Positions 20,511 through 32,232 of a stretch of 64,000 nucleotides of DNA are shown here, piece by piece. A program made the translations under genes and the position numbers. The notes under the pieces were generated by a model. The model was not told the origin of the DNA. It saw only the letters and a program-made list of their open reading frames with translations, and ran no database searches. Positions within the stretch are counted from its first letter, which is position 1, and the number at the start of each line of letters is the position of its first letter. The DNA is from Adiantum capillus-veneris (lineage: Eukaryota; Streptophyta; Polypodiopsida; Polypodiales; Pteridaceae), in the NCBI GenBank assembly GCA_014529385.2, contig CM043971.1:60032709-60096708 (forward strand), in the 5' to 3' direction.

Positions 20511-23405
20511 CTACTGGACTAATGAAGCCATACGTTGGTACTCTGGATCTTCGAGGGATGCTTCTTTGATTCTATCCCAGATAGGGTTATTTGGAATAGA
20601 GATAGCTCCGAGAACTGATTTTCGGCTAAGACCATCTGCAACTGTGTTTTCCTTCCCTGGTCTATACTTTATGTCAAGGTCATATTCCTGTAATAGCTCT
20701 ATCCATCGCTGTTGTCGCATATTGAGAATGGGTTGAGTAAAAATCCACTTTAAACTCTTGTGGTCTGTAACCAACTGAAACTTGCGTCCAAGAAGATAAT
20801 GTCTCCATAACTTCAGTGCATGTATAACTGCTAAAAGTTCCAGATCATGAGTGGGATAATTCTTCTCATGATCCCTCAGCTTTCGCGAAGTATACGCCAC
20901 CGGTCTTCCTTCTTGAGTAAGAACTCCGCCTAGAGCAAACTTACTAGCGTCTGTCGCTACTTCAAATTCTTTACTGAAGTTTGGAAGCTTTAAAATAGGA
21001 GCTGAGACCAAGAATTCTTTTAGCTTAGCAAAGCTAGACTCATGCTCGGTCTTCCAATCGATCCTCATTCCTTTCTTCAGGAGTTCCGTCAAAGGTGCAG
21101 CAATACGTGCATAATCCTTGACAAAAATCCTGTACCATCCCGTTATTCCAAGAAATCCCCTTACTTCGCTGACAGTGGATGGTTGAGGCCAATCAACGAT
21201 GTCCTTGACTTTGTCTGGGTCCACTGAAATCCCTTCAACCGAAATGACAAATCCAAGATAGTTGACCTTTGGTGAGCAAAAAGTGCACTTGCTCTCCTTA
21301 GCGTAAAGCTGGTGTTCTCGAAGGAGATCAAGTACTTTGCGAACATGTTCCTTGTGATCTGCTTCATTCTTAGAATAGACTAGAATGTCATCAAAGAAAA
21401 CCAAGACAAAATCATCCAGGTAAGGTCTAAAAATATCCTGCATAAGTCGATTGAAGCTTGCAGGATCATTTGTTAGACCAAAAGACATTACTGTGAATTC
21501 GTAGTGCCCATACCTAGTATTGAAAGCTGTCTTCGGAATATCTGATTCCTTGATCCTGATTTGGTAATATCCTGACCTTAGATCTATCTTTGTAAATATT
21601 TTGGCGCCGTGGAGTCTGTCCAAAAGTTCGTCAATCCTTGGAATTGGATACTTGTTCTTGACAGTTACCTGGTTCAGTCCACGATAGTCTATGCATAGCC
21701 TTAAGGTCCCATCCTTCTTCTTTTGGAAAAGAACTGGAGCACCCCAAGGAGAAGTACTGGGTCGAATGAATCCTTGCTCAATGAGTTGCCTAAGTTGTTC
21801 TTTGAGTTCGATGGCCTCCGGAAGTGACATTTTATAAGGTCTTTTTGAGATAGGTTCACACCCAGGGATAGTCTCGATCTCATGATCTACCTCTCTGTGT
21901 GGAGGAAGATTCGTAAGGTCTTCGGGGAATACGTCATCATACTCCCTCAGCCAGTCTGGTCGAAGTGAGGTACCTGATTGGTCCACCTTATTGAGTTTAA
22001 TTGCATATATTTGCTGACCCTTCCTTAGTCCCTTCAAGAGTCTGCTGGCCTTAACTAGAGTAGCCTTAGGTCTCCCGTTTTCCCCCTGGATTAAGGCTTC
22101 ATTTCCCAAGTTATCTGTAAAGGTAAAATTCCCTTGTGCACAATGTATGTGGGCCCTATTTTGCTTTAGCCAGTCCATCCCTAGTATCCCATCGAAGAAT
22201 CCTAAGGGTAGGGTTCGAAATTGGGCAGAAGTTGGGTGTCCTCCTAAATCAAAGTCAATTTTGCCTGCAGAGTGTTGAGATACTACTTCCTTGCCGTTTG
22301 CTAACTCGACAACTAGCTTGCTTGACGGATACTTATCTAGCTTAAGCTTCCTCATGCATCTGGGTGAAAGAAATGAAAGAGTACTGCCACAATCTATAAG
22401 GAAGTTAAGTTGTTCACCTCTGAGAGATCCTGGCGTATGAATGACTGCGTATTGCTCGCAACCATTGGGATTTTCAATTGCAGCATGTAGGGTTGCTCTC
22501 TCCACTGCTTCGTCACCCACAGTTGGTTGTACCACTGCAGCATTCACTCTGGCGGTAGCTCCACGCCCTCGCCCTCTGTTCATTCTTTCGCGTCCTCCTC
22601 TTCCATTAGCTTGGCCACGCCCACGGGTATTCAAGGGTATGGCATTGGCGTTGGTTGCATGAATGTTCCTGGGGCAATTGGATCTGTAGTGTCCATGCTC
22701 GCCGCAACCATAGCATCGAACATCAGGGAACTCCATGGTTGTAGTGGTAGCCACAATAGGGCGCTGGTTATAGGTTTGGTTGGCTGGTCTGTTGTCCCAA
22801 GCAGTGTTCCTTGTCCTCTTTGCCCAATGATTCCTCCTATTCTGATTAGCCTTTTGTACTTCGAGAGCTAGAGGTTTAGCCGTCAACAAGGCATCCTGTA
22901 GCGTTGACTGCCTGAGAGCCTCCAGCCGAGTGTTCAAGGGATCGATTAGTCCTTGACAGAACCTTGCCACCTGTTGTTCCAAGGTCATCTTAGGAGCATA
23001 TCTCCGAAGAGTGAAAAACTTTGCATAGTATTCTTCGACCGTTGAATTCAGCTGCCGAAGTGAAAAGAATTCATTCATTCTCAAGGTCCTATAGGCAGGT
23101 GGTAAATAACGTCCCATTATCGCAGCTTTGATGTCTTCCCAGGACTGGGAAGATCCCTTAATATCCATGTCCCTGCAATGTTGCTTCCACCATATCTTGG
23201 CATCGCCAGTCAGGCGGAACATCACAAGCATGGTTTGATTTACGGGTTGGGTTCCCGCAGCTTCAAAGTAATCGTCCATGGCTTCCATCCATACTTCCGC
23301 ATCTCTCTCCACATTTGCCCCCTCACCCTTAAAGATCGGAGGTTGGGCTTGCTTAAGGAGGAGCTTCTTCTCTTGCGCTCCCGAGTACAGAGCAACAGGC
23401 GGTAC
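20511..23405 (-). CDS. Chromodomain gypsy gag-protease-RT-RNase H, copy B
   Basis: About 964 codons. Numbering from the GTG at 23312: zinc knuckle at 200-213; protease FLIDCGST at 304-311, with Cys where Ser/Thr is normal; RT palm FFDD at 639-642; RNase H acidic residues D788, E825 and D850. The frame is open from just after a TAG at 23406-23408. The sequence before that codon (CATGTAG then GTACCG) looks like a splice acceptor in phase with the LTR exon. The first in-frame ATG is deep in the capsid region (WMEAM), so gag probably starts elsewhere. The frame ends at TAG (20511-20513), with integrase following in the same frame. Confidence 0.9.
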   Translation of the reverse strand, partial: VPPVALYSGAQEKKLLLKQAQPPIFKGEGANVERDAEVWMEAMDDYFEAAGTQPVNQTMLVMFRLTGDAKIWWKQHCRDMDIKGSSQSWEDIKAAIMGRYLPPAYRTLRMNEFFSLRQLNSTVEEYYAKFFTLRRYAPKMTLEQQVARFCQGLIDPLNTRLEALRQSTLQDALLTAKPLALEVQKANQNRRNHWAKRTRNTAWDNRPANQTYNQRPIVATTTTMEFPDVRCYGCGEHGHYRSNCPRNIHATNANAIPLNTRGRGQANGRGGRERMNRGRGRGATARVNAAVVQPTVGDEAVERATLHAAIENPNGCEQYAVIHTPGSLRGEQLNFLIDCGSTLSFLSPRCMRKLKLDKYPSSKLVVELANGKEVVSQHSAGKIDFDLGGHPTSAQFRTLPLGFFDGILGMDWLKQNRAHIHCAQGNFTFTDNLGNEALIQGENGRPKATLVKASRLLKGLRKGQQIYAIKLNKVDQSGTSLRPDWLREYDDVFPEDLTNLPPHREVDHEIETIPGCEPISKRPYKMSLPEAIELKEQLRQLIEQGFIRPSTSPWGAPVLFQKKKDGTLRLCIDYRGLNQVTVKNKYPIPRIDELLDRLHGAKIFTKIDLRSGYYQIRIKESDIPKTAFNTRYGHYEFTVMSFGLTNDPASFNRLMQDIFRPYLDDFVLVFFDDILVYSKNEADHKEHVRKVLDLLREHQLYAKESKCTFCSPKVNYLGFVISVEGISVDPDKVKDIVDWPQPSTVSEVRGFLGITGWYRIFVKDYARIAAPLTELLKKGMRIDWKTEHESSFAKLKEFLVSAPILKLPNFSKEFEVATDASKFALGGVLTQEGRPVAYTSRKLRDHEKNYPTHDLELLAVIHALKLWRHYLLGRKFQLVTDHKSLKWIFTQPILNMRQQRWIELLQEYDLDIKYRPGKENTVADGLSRKSVLGAISIPNNPIWDRIKEASLEDPEYQRMASLVQ

Positions 23406-23622
23406 CTACATGGGTTATACGAAATTCTTGATACCATTACTTGAATTTCAAGAGACACGAGACTTTAATAAAAATTCAAAATTCCACTTTATCAAGAGAC
23501 AGAGATTCATAGACAAAAAGCACTTTATTGATGGAATTTTATTACAATCGAAACTCCTCAAGGTTTAGAATGACTGGTGACCGCTTATTACAAGGCTTTA
23601 TGGATTTGCGTATAACATACGC

Positions 23623-24126
23623 CTACAAAATAGTATTGACATGATGCACTACTTCATTCGTGTAATAGTTCTTATACACATTCTTGAGGGGATAATAAAC
23701 TAAGATATCGGGCCAGAGTTCCGCCTTCAGTAATCCAAAGGTTTTGACTCGGTTTGCTGGGATCACATTGGTGACCTTCTCCAAGAGCCAGTCATTGATG
23801 GTTTGGTTGGAGTTGCCCAAAACAGTCTGATCCAATCGTGTGGGCACCAAGTAGAATATCTCTATTACTCTCAACTCTTCTCCCCAACGTATCTTCTTCA
23901 AGTCGGTAGCCAGGCATCCTAGCTTCCGAGCATTGATGTAGTAAACCCCTCCTGAAAATGTCCAATCAAGTTCCCATCCTTTATCAATGCGAGTGGAGTG
24001 TGCCGTATAAGCCTTCAATAGTATCTCCATGACATCTCGCCTGAACTGGTAAACAGGGGATCTTCGAGCTTGCTCATAAATAAGCTCAAACACTTGGAAC
24101 TTCCGATATTCGAGCACGGGGTCTTC
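23623..24126 (-). CDS. Leader gene of chromodomain gypsy, second exon, copy B
   Basis: Intact counterpart of 15731-16234, with substitutions such as NIRW to KIRW and TPHS to AHS but no frame break. The acceptor (TTGCAG then GAAGAC) and the phase are kept. Function unknown. It lies upstream of gag, unlike an envelope gene, which would follow pol. Confidence 0.7.
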   Translation of the reverse strand, partial: EDPVLEYRKFQVFELIYEQARRSPVYQFRRDVMEILLKAYTAHSTRIDKGWELDWTFSGGVYYINARKLGCLATDLKKIRWGEELRVIEIFYLVPTRLDQTVLGNSNQTINDWLLEKVTNVIPANRVKTFGLLKAELWPDILVYYPLKNVYKNYYTNEVVHHVNTIL

Positions 24127-24225
24127 CTGCAACACCAATGCAAGGAATTCGGATCAACTACCTATATACTTTCAGTTCCTTTTAAATGTTCAAACAATAC
24201 GACTTTATTTTTCCAGCCTAACCTA

Positions 24226-24238
24226 GGCTCTGATACCA
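24226..24238 (-). other. Chromodomain gypsy primer binding site, copy B
   Basis: TGGTATCAGAGCC on the - strand, two bases after the LTR end at 24241. Confidence 0.87.
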
Positions 24239-24240
24239 GG

Positions 24241-27012
24241 TGTGAGGTACCCACCCCGTCGTATCATACAACGGATCTGATGGTAAACCTGATGGCCACT
24301 AGATCTATAGCGGAAGCAAACAAAATGGTTCAGGGTTCGACTAGCGGACGATCTCTCATCACAAAGTGAGTCGAGTTCGAGCCTACTAGCAAAGAGATCT
24401 AGCTCCACCTCGCAGGGGAAGCATACTTAAACTATCTAGCGATCCTATGATCCACCTTCCAAGAGGAGAGAAGCCTCGAGTGCCTTTTTCCCCATGTTTC
24501 AGAGGCACGTACTCTCGAGAGTTCCCCGCTCTAGGGGCAATGAGCGTTACTAATATCGAGTAAGCACTATGGGGACAGAGAGTTCCCGACCAATCAGGAC
24601 CACCCATCTCGTAGGCATTGGCAACCTGAGCCAAGCCCCCACTTTCCACCCCCACACTCACACTTCCTCTTGTGACCTAATTACTACCACAAGGTTGTTC
24701 AACATAAATATTCCTTGTTTTAATTCCGAATCACATGGTTCGTTAAAACAGCCCTTCAACCAGTATTGCAAACAACACCAAGACAGAATTCTAGTAAAAA
24801 TTATACTCAAACTTATTCATAAAAATTCCAATGTTCTGGAGGTACAACATCCCCCCTCCAGCGAGAGTTCACTCCTCCCGTTGTCGCCTAGCTGCCCATA
24901 CAACTAGGTATGTCCACCGCATAGAAAGCACGTCATGGACACTCCCACCGCATAGAAAGCAAGACGTGGGTTCCCACCACATAGAAAGCAAGTCGTGGGT
25001 ATCCACCGCATAGAAAGCATGTCGTGGATTCAAGAGTCCTAACGAGGAACTCTGCCCCGTGTGATCAGTAGGGGGGGTCAGGACTGATTCAACATTGGAA
25101 ATAAAATGAACATGTCGAGCTAAATTTTCCCTAGCAAACATTCTTTCCTCTTGCAAACAGCATACCCATCAGACATTACCTTCCTACTTTAGAACTTAAT
25201 GTACAATGATTTCAATGCCGAGGTTTCCGTCGGATTTCTCCAACATGTTCGGGGATATGTTCATTCTTAACTAATCGTATGCAATGTTAATTAAACAACT
25301 TGAATAGAAATTGGGACCTACCTCTTCCATTTCTTCATCGATGGCCCGTGAGATGGCCGGTATTTGCTCTTCCATGGGGGCCTTCCCCTTTCCGTTGACA
25401 TTGCTCGTTCCTGCTTCGCGATCATGGGCATCACCGAAGCGCGTCCTCTTAACCGGGGCCATTTCTCACTACTTTAAATGATTAGCTTGGGGAAAGAGCT
25501 AAGGTTCACAGCATCATAGCAGTCCAATGGGTAGATTAGTGACATCAATTAATCCCTCCTATATGAGAGTCTAGATTTCTATCATAAGCAATCATTAAGG
25601 ATGGCACATAATCCTATGGGAACCGGCTCTAAGATAATTATTCGGCTTGCATGATCAAGAATAATTAAGATTTCACTATTAGAAATACCAGAGAATTGGA
25701 TTAAGTATGATTAAACTATTTCCTAGCAATCAGATGGTGCAGATTTACCCTATGCATATGTGTGAGGAAAAACCAATTCTTAGAGACTTAATGACGGATT
25801 AATTTCTCCTTAATTACGTCTTAATGCACAAGAAAAAAATGAATTCAATTAAGCTGCAATGTTAATGAGTGATTACAATAGTGATTCTCTTCAATCTGCA
25901 CAAATACTAGCTTACCGATTAATTACTATACTATCTAGAGAGAGAAGATTCTGATAATTATGCTCTAATCATTAATCGAGAGTGAAGAATGGTGATAATT
26001 CAGCTATGGAATGATGATTACATAATAGAGTATGAATAAGGAGAATTTAGGGAGTAGTCATAGAGATTTCCGACTAGGAATAGGCATAATGTACGAGAAA
26101 TTTTGATGGTAGAGAAAGGAATTTACAGATAGCATTAATTAAACTATCGTTACCGTGATTAAGAGCTGGTAATCTTCTCGATGTTCTGATCTAATCGAGC
26201 TTCTTCAGATGAAAATTCGGCAGCACCTCCCTCCTAGCTTCTTCTTCAATAGGTGTGTGATTCGGCAGCACCTCCCCAATGTATGTGGGTGTGTGTGTAT
26301 GCACTGTGTGTGTGTGTGTGATCATAAGTGTGTGTGTGTGTGTGTATGCAGGTCTTTAAATAGGCTCCTACAGGCTGAAAATCGATCTGGGTTGCTAAAT
26401 GCATCTGGGAGCTTGTCCAGTTAAGCATGGCAAGTCCAGTTCTTTGCCCACCAAGTGTCAGGTTGGCTTGGTTAACTGGTTCTGAGACTGAGTTGCAGGC
26501 TTGGCAGCTTTCCCAAGACTCCCACAAAGCAAGAGGGCGCCCCCTAGCTGCTAAAGCTGATCTGGAGTGGCCTGGGACCTGTTCCCACACAGTCCCGGGC
26601 CCCCGGTGCCTCCCCGGACAATTTTTAGGAAATTTGGTTCTAGGCAAAAACGGGTCATACGAATCGGATTTTGATGCCGTAAATTGCCATACGAAGCTCT
26701 AACTAAGGTGTACTGGCCCGAGTACCTGCCATATTTAGCAGCCCCCCGGGTTCGAAAATGCATTTTTTTCAAATTTGGGGTACGGTTGCAGATTTTCAAG
26801 ACGGTCAAAACTGGACGGGTTGGGTGACCAAAAACTTACTATTTTTGGAAATTTTTCACAAAAATTATTTTAATTCACGTTTTGAAGCTTTATAACATTC
26901 TAAACATCATGGCACTGACAGAACCTGGAAAACTGCTAAAAATAGTAACTTATTCCATTGTATTCATTTCGTGCTACAAGGGTGCTCTTGTGATCGGGTC
27001 AGAGACCTTACA
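24241..27012 (-). repeat. Chromodomain gypsy 5' LTR (2772 bp)
   Basis: Same length and ends as 16349-19120. Its outer end (ACCTTACA, 27012) abuts copia gag; the next five bases, ACGAT, compare with ATGAT at the matching place in unit 1 (about 2264), as expected for a 5-bp target duplication with one change. The partner flank is lost. It contains the LTR exon (25322-25462), the four-fold repeat (24911-25025) and GT runs (26288-26347). Confidence 0.9.
25322..25462 (-). CDS. LTR-encoded first exon (47 codons), 5' LTR of copy B
   Basis: Same frame and donor (GAG then GTAGGT) as 17430-17570. In this element it is correctly placed to be exon 1: downstream on the - strand come the LTR end (24241), primer site, leader acceptor (24127/24126) and gag acceptor (23406/23405). 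An intron to the leader exon would be 1195 bp and would remove the primer site. Confidence 0.6.
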
Positions 27013-28326
27013 ACGATCACTTGATCAAGTCGTGTCCTAAGTTGAAGGCCAAAGAGGCTAAGAAGAAAGAGGGTGGTTCCACTACAAATGCAGCCATTGT
27101 TGAGTCTTCTGTGAAAGGAGACTGTAATGCTGATGTTGATGCAGAATGGACTTTTAGCGCGGAGTGCACTTACAATCCTGTTGTCCATGATGCATGCTTG
27201 TCAGTTGTTGCTACAAATTCACATGTGTGGTATTTCGACAGTGGTGCTACAAAGCACATTACCTCACATCGTGAATTGTTTACCTCTCTTGAGTATGTCC
27301 TTCATGGGAATTCAGTCACTTGTGCCAACAACGCCTCTTATCCAGTTCACGGATTGTGCTCAATGCTGCTAATGGCAGCTCCTTCACACTTGTTGATGCA
27401 CTTTATGTACCTGAGATCAAGAAGAATCTCTTGTCTCTATCCGCACTTGCTAGACTTGGACTTGTAGTCAAATTTGTGGATGACAGATGTACAGTTCATG
27501 ATCTCAGTTTTGGTGTGATGAAATTATTGCATCTGGGCTTTTGTGCCGTGGGCTGTATAAGCTCACTTTGTATGACAAGTGTGGACAAAATTTTGCAAAT
27601 GCTGTTGCAGATTCAAGGGCTATTTCAAATGCAAAACTTTGGCATGCACGTTTTGGTCATCTGAAATTTGCCAGTTTGCTGCGTTTGCAAAAATCTGATA
27701 TGGTTGCTTCTTTGCCGCCTCTTGAAGCACTTGTCAAACATGTTTGTGAAGGCTATATTCTGGGTAAAATGCAGTGTTCTAAGTTTCCAAAGGATGGTTC
27801 AGTTAGGGCCACATGCAGTTTGGAGCTTGTGCATAGTGATGTTTGTGGGCCCATGCAAACTCCGTCCTTGGGCAATTACATGTACTTCATGACAATCGTT
27901 GATGATTACTCCAGGCATGCGTGGGTATTTCCGCTTAAAGCGAAGTCCGAAGTTTTTATGTGCTTCAAACAATTTTTGGCTATGGCTAAAAATGTCTCAA
28001 AATGTACTATGGGCACCCTGCATTCCGATCGAGGGGGGGAGTATATGTCTCATGAATTTAATTCATTTCTGGCTAGTCGTGGGATAAAACACCAATGTGC
28101 AGTGCCTTATACACCTCAACAAAATGGTGTTGCTGAGAGGAAAAACATGTCACTGACGGAAATGGCACGATGTATGGTCAAAAGTCAAGCTTTGCCGCAT
28201 TCTTTTTGGCTTGAGACCATCATGTGTGCCACTTATGTACTTAACAGGTGTCCTACGAAAGCTTTGTAGTCTATTACTCCATATGAAGCATGTCATGATA
28301 GAAAGCCTTCTATTGAGCACATGCAT
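27013..28326 (+). pseudogene. Copia unit 2 gag tail, protease and integrase
   Basis: It begins inside the gag zinc knuckle. The protease motif WYFDSGATKHIT is present, then come the same frameshifts as in unit 1 (near 27360 and 27541). The integrase frame 27541-28269 is open for 242 codons, with WHARFGH, CEGY, HSDVCGP, VDDYSRHAWVF, HSDRGGEY and NGVAERKN, and is better preserved than in unit 1. It ends at a TAG (28267-28269), where unit 1 has CAG. The Tat-like gypsy LTR starts at 28327. Confidence 0.87.
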
Positions 28327-29471
28327 TGTGAGCGGGATGGAAACACACAGAACGCCTCTATAACGACCCGAAACACACTCTTGGGAATATACACACACAC
28401 ACTATGGGGCACCACTCGGCTTACACAACACACCTGGCCGAGACAGGGAACACACCGATGGAGTGCGAGGAGAGAGACTATCCACTTGCCCACTCCACAC
28501 AGAGACACACAGACACACACACACACACAAAAAAACTCAGCTAAAAAGAGGAGAACTTTTCATAATTAGATACAAATGAGCTTGTGCCAACACCAATGGG
28601 GCAAACAGCTCACACAATATGGGTAAAAAGTACCAGATACAATCACAAACTGGAGCAGAAGATTCGCTCATAGGAGAAACTTACACAGCCAAAAGAGTAG
28701 AGAAAGAGTGAGGAATTTGGCAAAATGGACAGCGCCATCGCGTCCGGAACGGCCCAAAACCCCAGTCTACAATGTCAAAGTGCTCAAATCCGACCTCGGA
28801 TGAGCAGTTTACGGCCAAAACAGGCTCCAAAATGAGCAAAAACACACCTGCGGCTGTTCCTCCTCTCTTCTCCACTTTTTTTCTGGTCTTCTCTCTATTT
28901 TTTCAGTTTCCACACTTAGCTTTATTATTTGGGCACCCTTGGCCTTTTAGATGACCTCAAACGGACCCCGAACAGGCCAAAAACTGACCTCGTAGTGCAT
29001 AGTTGTCACCCTGCTGCATCTAGCGCACACCTGGCACTCATTTCTTTTCAATAGTGCATCTCGAAACCACGTGAAGTGGCCCCAAAAAATGGTCCTAATG
29101 ATGACCTTTCTGCATAACTCTCACAAGAAAACACCACTTTGTGTCCGTATTCATCCACGTGCAAATATTGACTCCGTTCGCCCTCCTGACGCCACTAGAT
29201 GCCATCTGACGCACCTGCTTACCTCATGTTGTCGGCCCGCGGATAGCTTCCTCAAGAATTTTTACGCGCTATAAACTCCTCATTATTGTAGAAAAAACAT
29301 ACTGGTACTGGTGATAGTGAAATTCGATGCACTATGTACATGCTGTCCTACCTGTACACATGTGGGCCCCACATAACCACCTGGCTATGGAAATTGGGCA
29401 ATCCTTTATTCGATGCACCATGCATGTGTATGTACATATACGCAGTCCCTTGCTCCAAAAAACTCATGACA
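28327..29471 (-). repeat. Tat-like gypsy 3' LTR, copy 2 (1145 bp)
   Basis: Runs from TGTGAGCGGG to CTCATGACA in + orientation. Bordered by the polypurine tract at 29472-29490. Confidence 0.87.
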
Positions 29472-29499
29472 TAATTTGCCCATCCCCTAGCCTGCTAGA

Positions 29500-30235
29500 T
29501 CATTCATGATCAGCAGCAGCAAAAAGAGATATGAGACTCGCCGCATCACAGGTCTCCTCATCCCTCACCGACACTCCTTGATCCACATGCAGCTCATCTT
29601 GCTCGACCATCATCAACCTGGAATGATACAATTTAAGACGCAATCCATTTACCCTTGACTTAGGTAGAAATCCATCCAGGTTAGCCAACTGATATGTACC
29701 ATTCGGGAAACACTCCACTACCTTGAAAGGGCCTTCCCACTTAATTTGAAACTTCTTTTAGAGCACGTTCAATGTGTTTGATGATCCATGATTCGAACTT
29801 TTTTAACAGGCCTTTAATTCTAAATCACATTTCCTTCAATGAGGTGTTCTTGCTCTTCCACACACCCAGCACTTGCTTCACCACTAACAAGGCATCACCT
29901 TTTATGCTCAACCTTTGAACCCCATGCTTCAAACAAATGTGTAATCCGGCTTCCAGAGTAGCATATTCAGCCTCATTGTTACTATGAGCATCCAAGATGA
30001 ACCCTCTCTTGCATACTAGCTTCCCCTCTGGGTCATAGCATGCTATACCCCCTGAAGCTGCATCATGGCTCTTTCTGTATGAACCATCAAGAACAACACA
30101 TGTGCATTGCTGATCTGTGGCACTTCTTCAACTACCTTTCTCACCACCTCTTCCTTAACAATAAGGGGATTCTCCTTGTAGGTCAGCAAATCAGCTAGGG
30201 TAGCCCTTGTACTATCTTCCACTCAAATACCCATT
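29500..30235 (-). pseudogene. Integrase tail and second RNase H, copy 2
   Basis: The integrase C-terminal remnant (NGTYQLANLDGFLPKSRVNG) occupies 29500-29760. The archaeal-type RNase H follows at about 29763-30235. The latter is frameshifted by a one-base loss in the FFDGS region (near 30090), so no long frame remains. The deletion that joins the two is the same as in copy 1. Confidence 0.75.
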
Positions 30236-30311
30236 TCTTGACCACATTTGACATGTTAGTGCCATTGATTAACTGTGGCAAAAAGGCATAACTCATCAAG
30301 AAAACAAAAGG

Positions 30312-30707
30312 TCATGGTAGCAAGTAATGACGAAATCCTCGACAAGCAAATATTACACTGGCCATCACTAGCTCTACTTCCGAGATTTTTCTCTCTGCTA
30401 CCAGCTTCACACGGCTTGCACAATACACTCGCCTCATATAATGGCTGCCCTTCCCCTTTTGCAATAGCATGGCTCCAATGGCATCCTCCCCTACTGATGG
30501 ATTTACATAAAACACTTGCTCCCAATCAGGAGCCTGCATGGCTGACAACCCCCCTAACACCTCTTTCACCTCTTGAAACACTTCTTCACAGTTTTCATCC
30601 CATTGCAATGGATCATGCTTTACCACTTGTTGTAATGGATAAAGAATCTGAGAAGACAATGGAATAAACCTTGCCATGTACTTCACTTTGTGTATAAAGG
30701 TTGCCAA
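30312..30707 (-). pseudogene. Tat-like gypsy original RNase H, copy 2
   Basis: The frame shows KYMARFIPLSSQ, CEEVFQEVKEVL and FYVNPSVGEDAIGAMLLQ, a decayed gypsy RNase H with Asn at the first catalytic position. It is separated from RT by a frame break near 30720. Confidence 0.8.
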
Positions 30708-30725
30708 TTGCTTCGTACTCGTAGT

Positions 30726-32222
30726 TCATGGAAGAGGAATAATAGACTTAACCTTGTCTGGATCAGCCTCAATGCCATTTTCTGACACCATATGGCCCAA
30801 TAACTTCACCCTTGGTTGTGCTAGATGACATTTCTTTGGATTTAGTTGTCCTCCACATTCATCATATCGAGCCAATACCATCTGCATCTTCTCATGGTGT
30901 TCAGCCCTACTGCTATAAACACAGAAGTCATCCATAAAAGCTTTAACACAACTATCAATGAATGGTGCCAACACCCAATTTGCTCTCTCTTGATAGAAGG
31001 AAGGTCCATTTGACAACCCAAATGGCAATACTGTGTAGCAATAGCAGCCCCATGGCGTAATAAAAGTTGTCTTTGTGCGGTCTTTAAGAGCAATCTTCAA
31101 TTGAAAATAGCCTGAAAAACCATCACACACACTGTACCTCTCATAACCTGCCACTGCATCCAAGATCTGATCCATGAATGGAAGAGGATATGGGCTCTTC
31201 TTAGTGGCTGCGTTTAAGGGTTTAAAATCTACACAAATTCTCCACTTCCCATCCTTCTTTGGACTGACTACAACTGGACTCACCCATTTTGTGGTCTCCA
31301 CAGGGACTATGAACCCTGCCTTCAACAACTTGTCCACCTCTTCTCGCAAGGCTTCCATTTGCTCTTGACCCATCCTTCTTAGCCTTTGCCGCAGTGGCTT
31401 AGCACCTTCTTTCAGCTCTATATGCATCTCTTCACCCTTGAACCCTCTGATCTCTTCATATGAAGTAATGAAAAAATCAGGAAAACTAGTCAGCATATGC
31501 AAATAAATATCCTTCTCCATAGCTGAGAGGTCTCCACTGATCATTTGTGTCATCAATTCCCGCTTCTTTGACAACTCAACCTTGGTTTGCATCAGCCCTT
31601 CAATCACTTCATAAGGCCCTTCACTTTCATCTTCAACCTCATTCGCAAATGCAACTAAACCAAACTCCTGTATTTCTTTGTCCATCAAAAGAAATGCAAC
31701 ATCAGCATCCTCATCACTGCTGGTAGTGCTATCAATGTCCTCATCTATCACCGTGGAAGAGTCTTCATCACTAGACTCATCCTCATCTTCATAAAGCTCC
31801 TCTAATAGTTTCCTTGTGTCCATATTATAAAGCTTCTTGGTACCTGTCTTTCCATAGAGGCTAATCGTACCGTGTCGCCAATCTTGAACAGCTCCCACTG
31901 CACGTAACCATGGTCTGCCCAGTATAATAGGATATGCTCCCAACCCTGCTGGCATCACATGAAAATCAACCACTTCCTTTGGATCATATGCCTCCACTTC
32001 TAAGCTCTTTACAACACCCAAGCATTTTACTTTTTGATGGTTTGCCAATCTGATCCGAAAACTTGACACCCCAGCCACTGTGAGACCCATCTTCTCAACG
32101 CATGAGTGTGTTATGACGCATATTTGGGCTCCGCCATCCACATAACCTTGTCCCAAATTTTTCCTTTTATGCCACACATCTACTATTGCACAAATGTCTG
32201 GTAGCTCATCCATTGCCAACAC
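30726..32222 (-). CDS. Tat-like gypsy protease tail and RT, copy 2
   Basis: A 498-codon open frame. The protease motif GYVDGGAQICVIT is followed by IILGRPWLRAVGA, an acidic linker (DEDESSDEDSS), then RT with KWRICVDFKPLN, VCDGFSGYFQL, LPFGLSNGPSFYQ and the catalytic AFMDDFCVYS. It is the best preserved pol segment of this family. Its upstream connection to gag is cut by the solo LTR at 32233. Without integrase and with split gag, the copy is dead. Confidence 0.88.
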   Translation of the reverse strand: MLAMDELPDICAIVDVWHKRKNLGQGYVDGGAQICVITHSCVEKMGLTVAGVSSFRIRLANHQKVKCLGVVKSLEVEAYDPKEVVDFHVMPAGLGAYPIILGRPWLRAVGAVQDWRHGTISLYGKTGTKKLYNMDTRKLLEELYEDEDESSDEDSSTVIDEDIDSTTSSDEDADVAFLLMDKEIQEFGLVAFANEVEDESEGPYEVIEGLMQTKVELSKKRELMTQMISGDLSAMEKDIYLHMLTSFPDFFITSYEEIRGFKGEEMHIELKEGAKPLRQRLRRMGQEQMEALREEVDKLLKAGFIVPVETTKWVSPVVVSPKKDGKWRICVDFKPLNAATKKSPYPLPFMDQILDAVAGYERYSVCDGFSGYFQLKIALKDRTKTTFITPWGCYCYTVLPFGLSNGPSFYQERANWVLAPFIDSCVKAFMDDFCVYSSRAEHHEKMQMVLARYDECGGQLNPKKCHLAQPRVKLLGHMVSENGIEADPDKVKSIIPLP

Positions 32223-32232
32223 CTTTACTGAA

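Larger units (their letters stand above)
12710..27012 (-). mobile_element. Chromodomain gypsy tandem array sharing an LTR
   Basis: On the - strand, a full element occupies 27012 to 16349 (10,664 bp: LTR, leader gene, gag-pol, integrase, LTR). Its 3' LTR is then followed directly by a second internal region (16348-12710), cut inside RNase H. The repeat period is 7892 bp. The two 2772-bp LTRs differ at few positions: five substitutions in the first ~450 bp compared by eye. The array is therefore fairly young. The left edge (12709/12710) is a non-LTR deletion junction. Confidence 0.9.
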
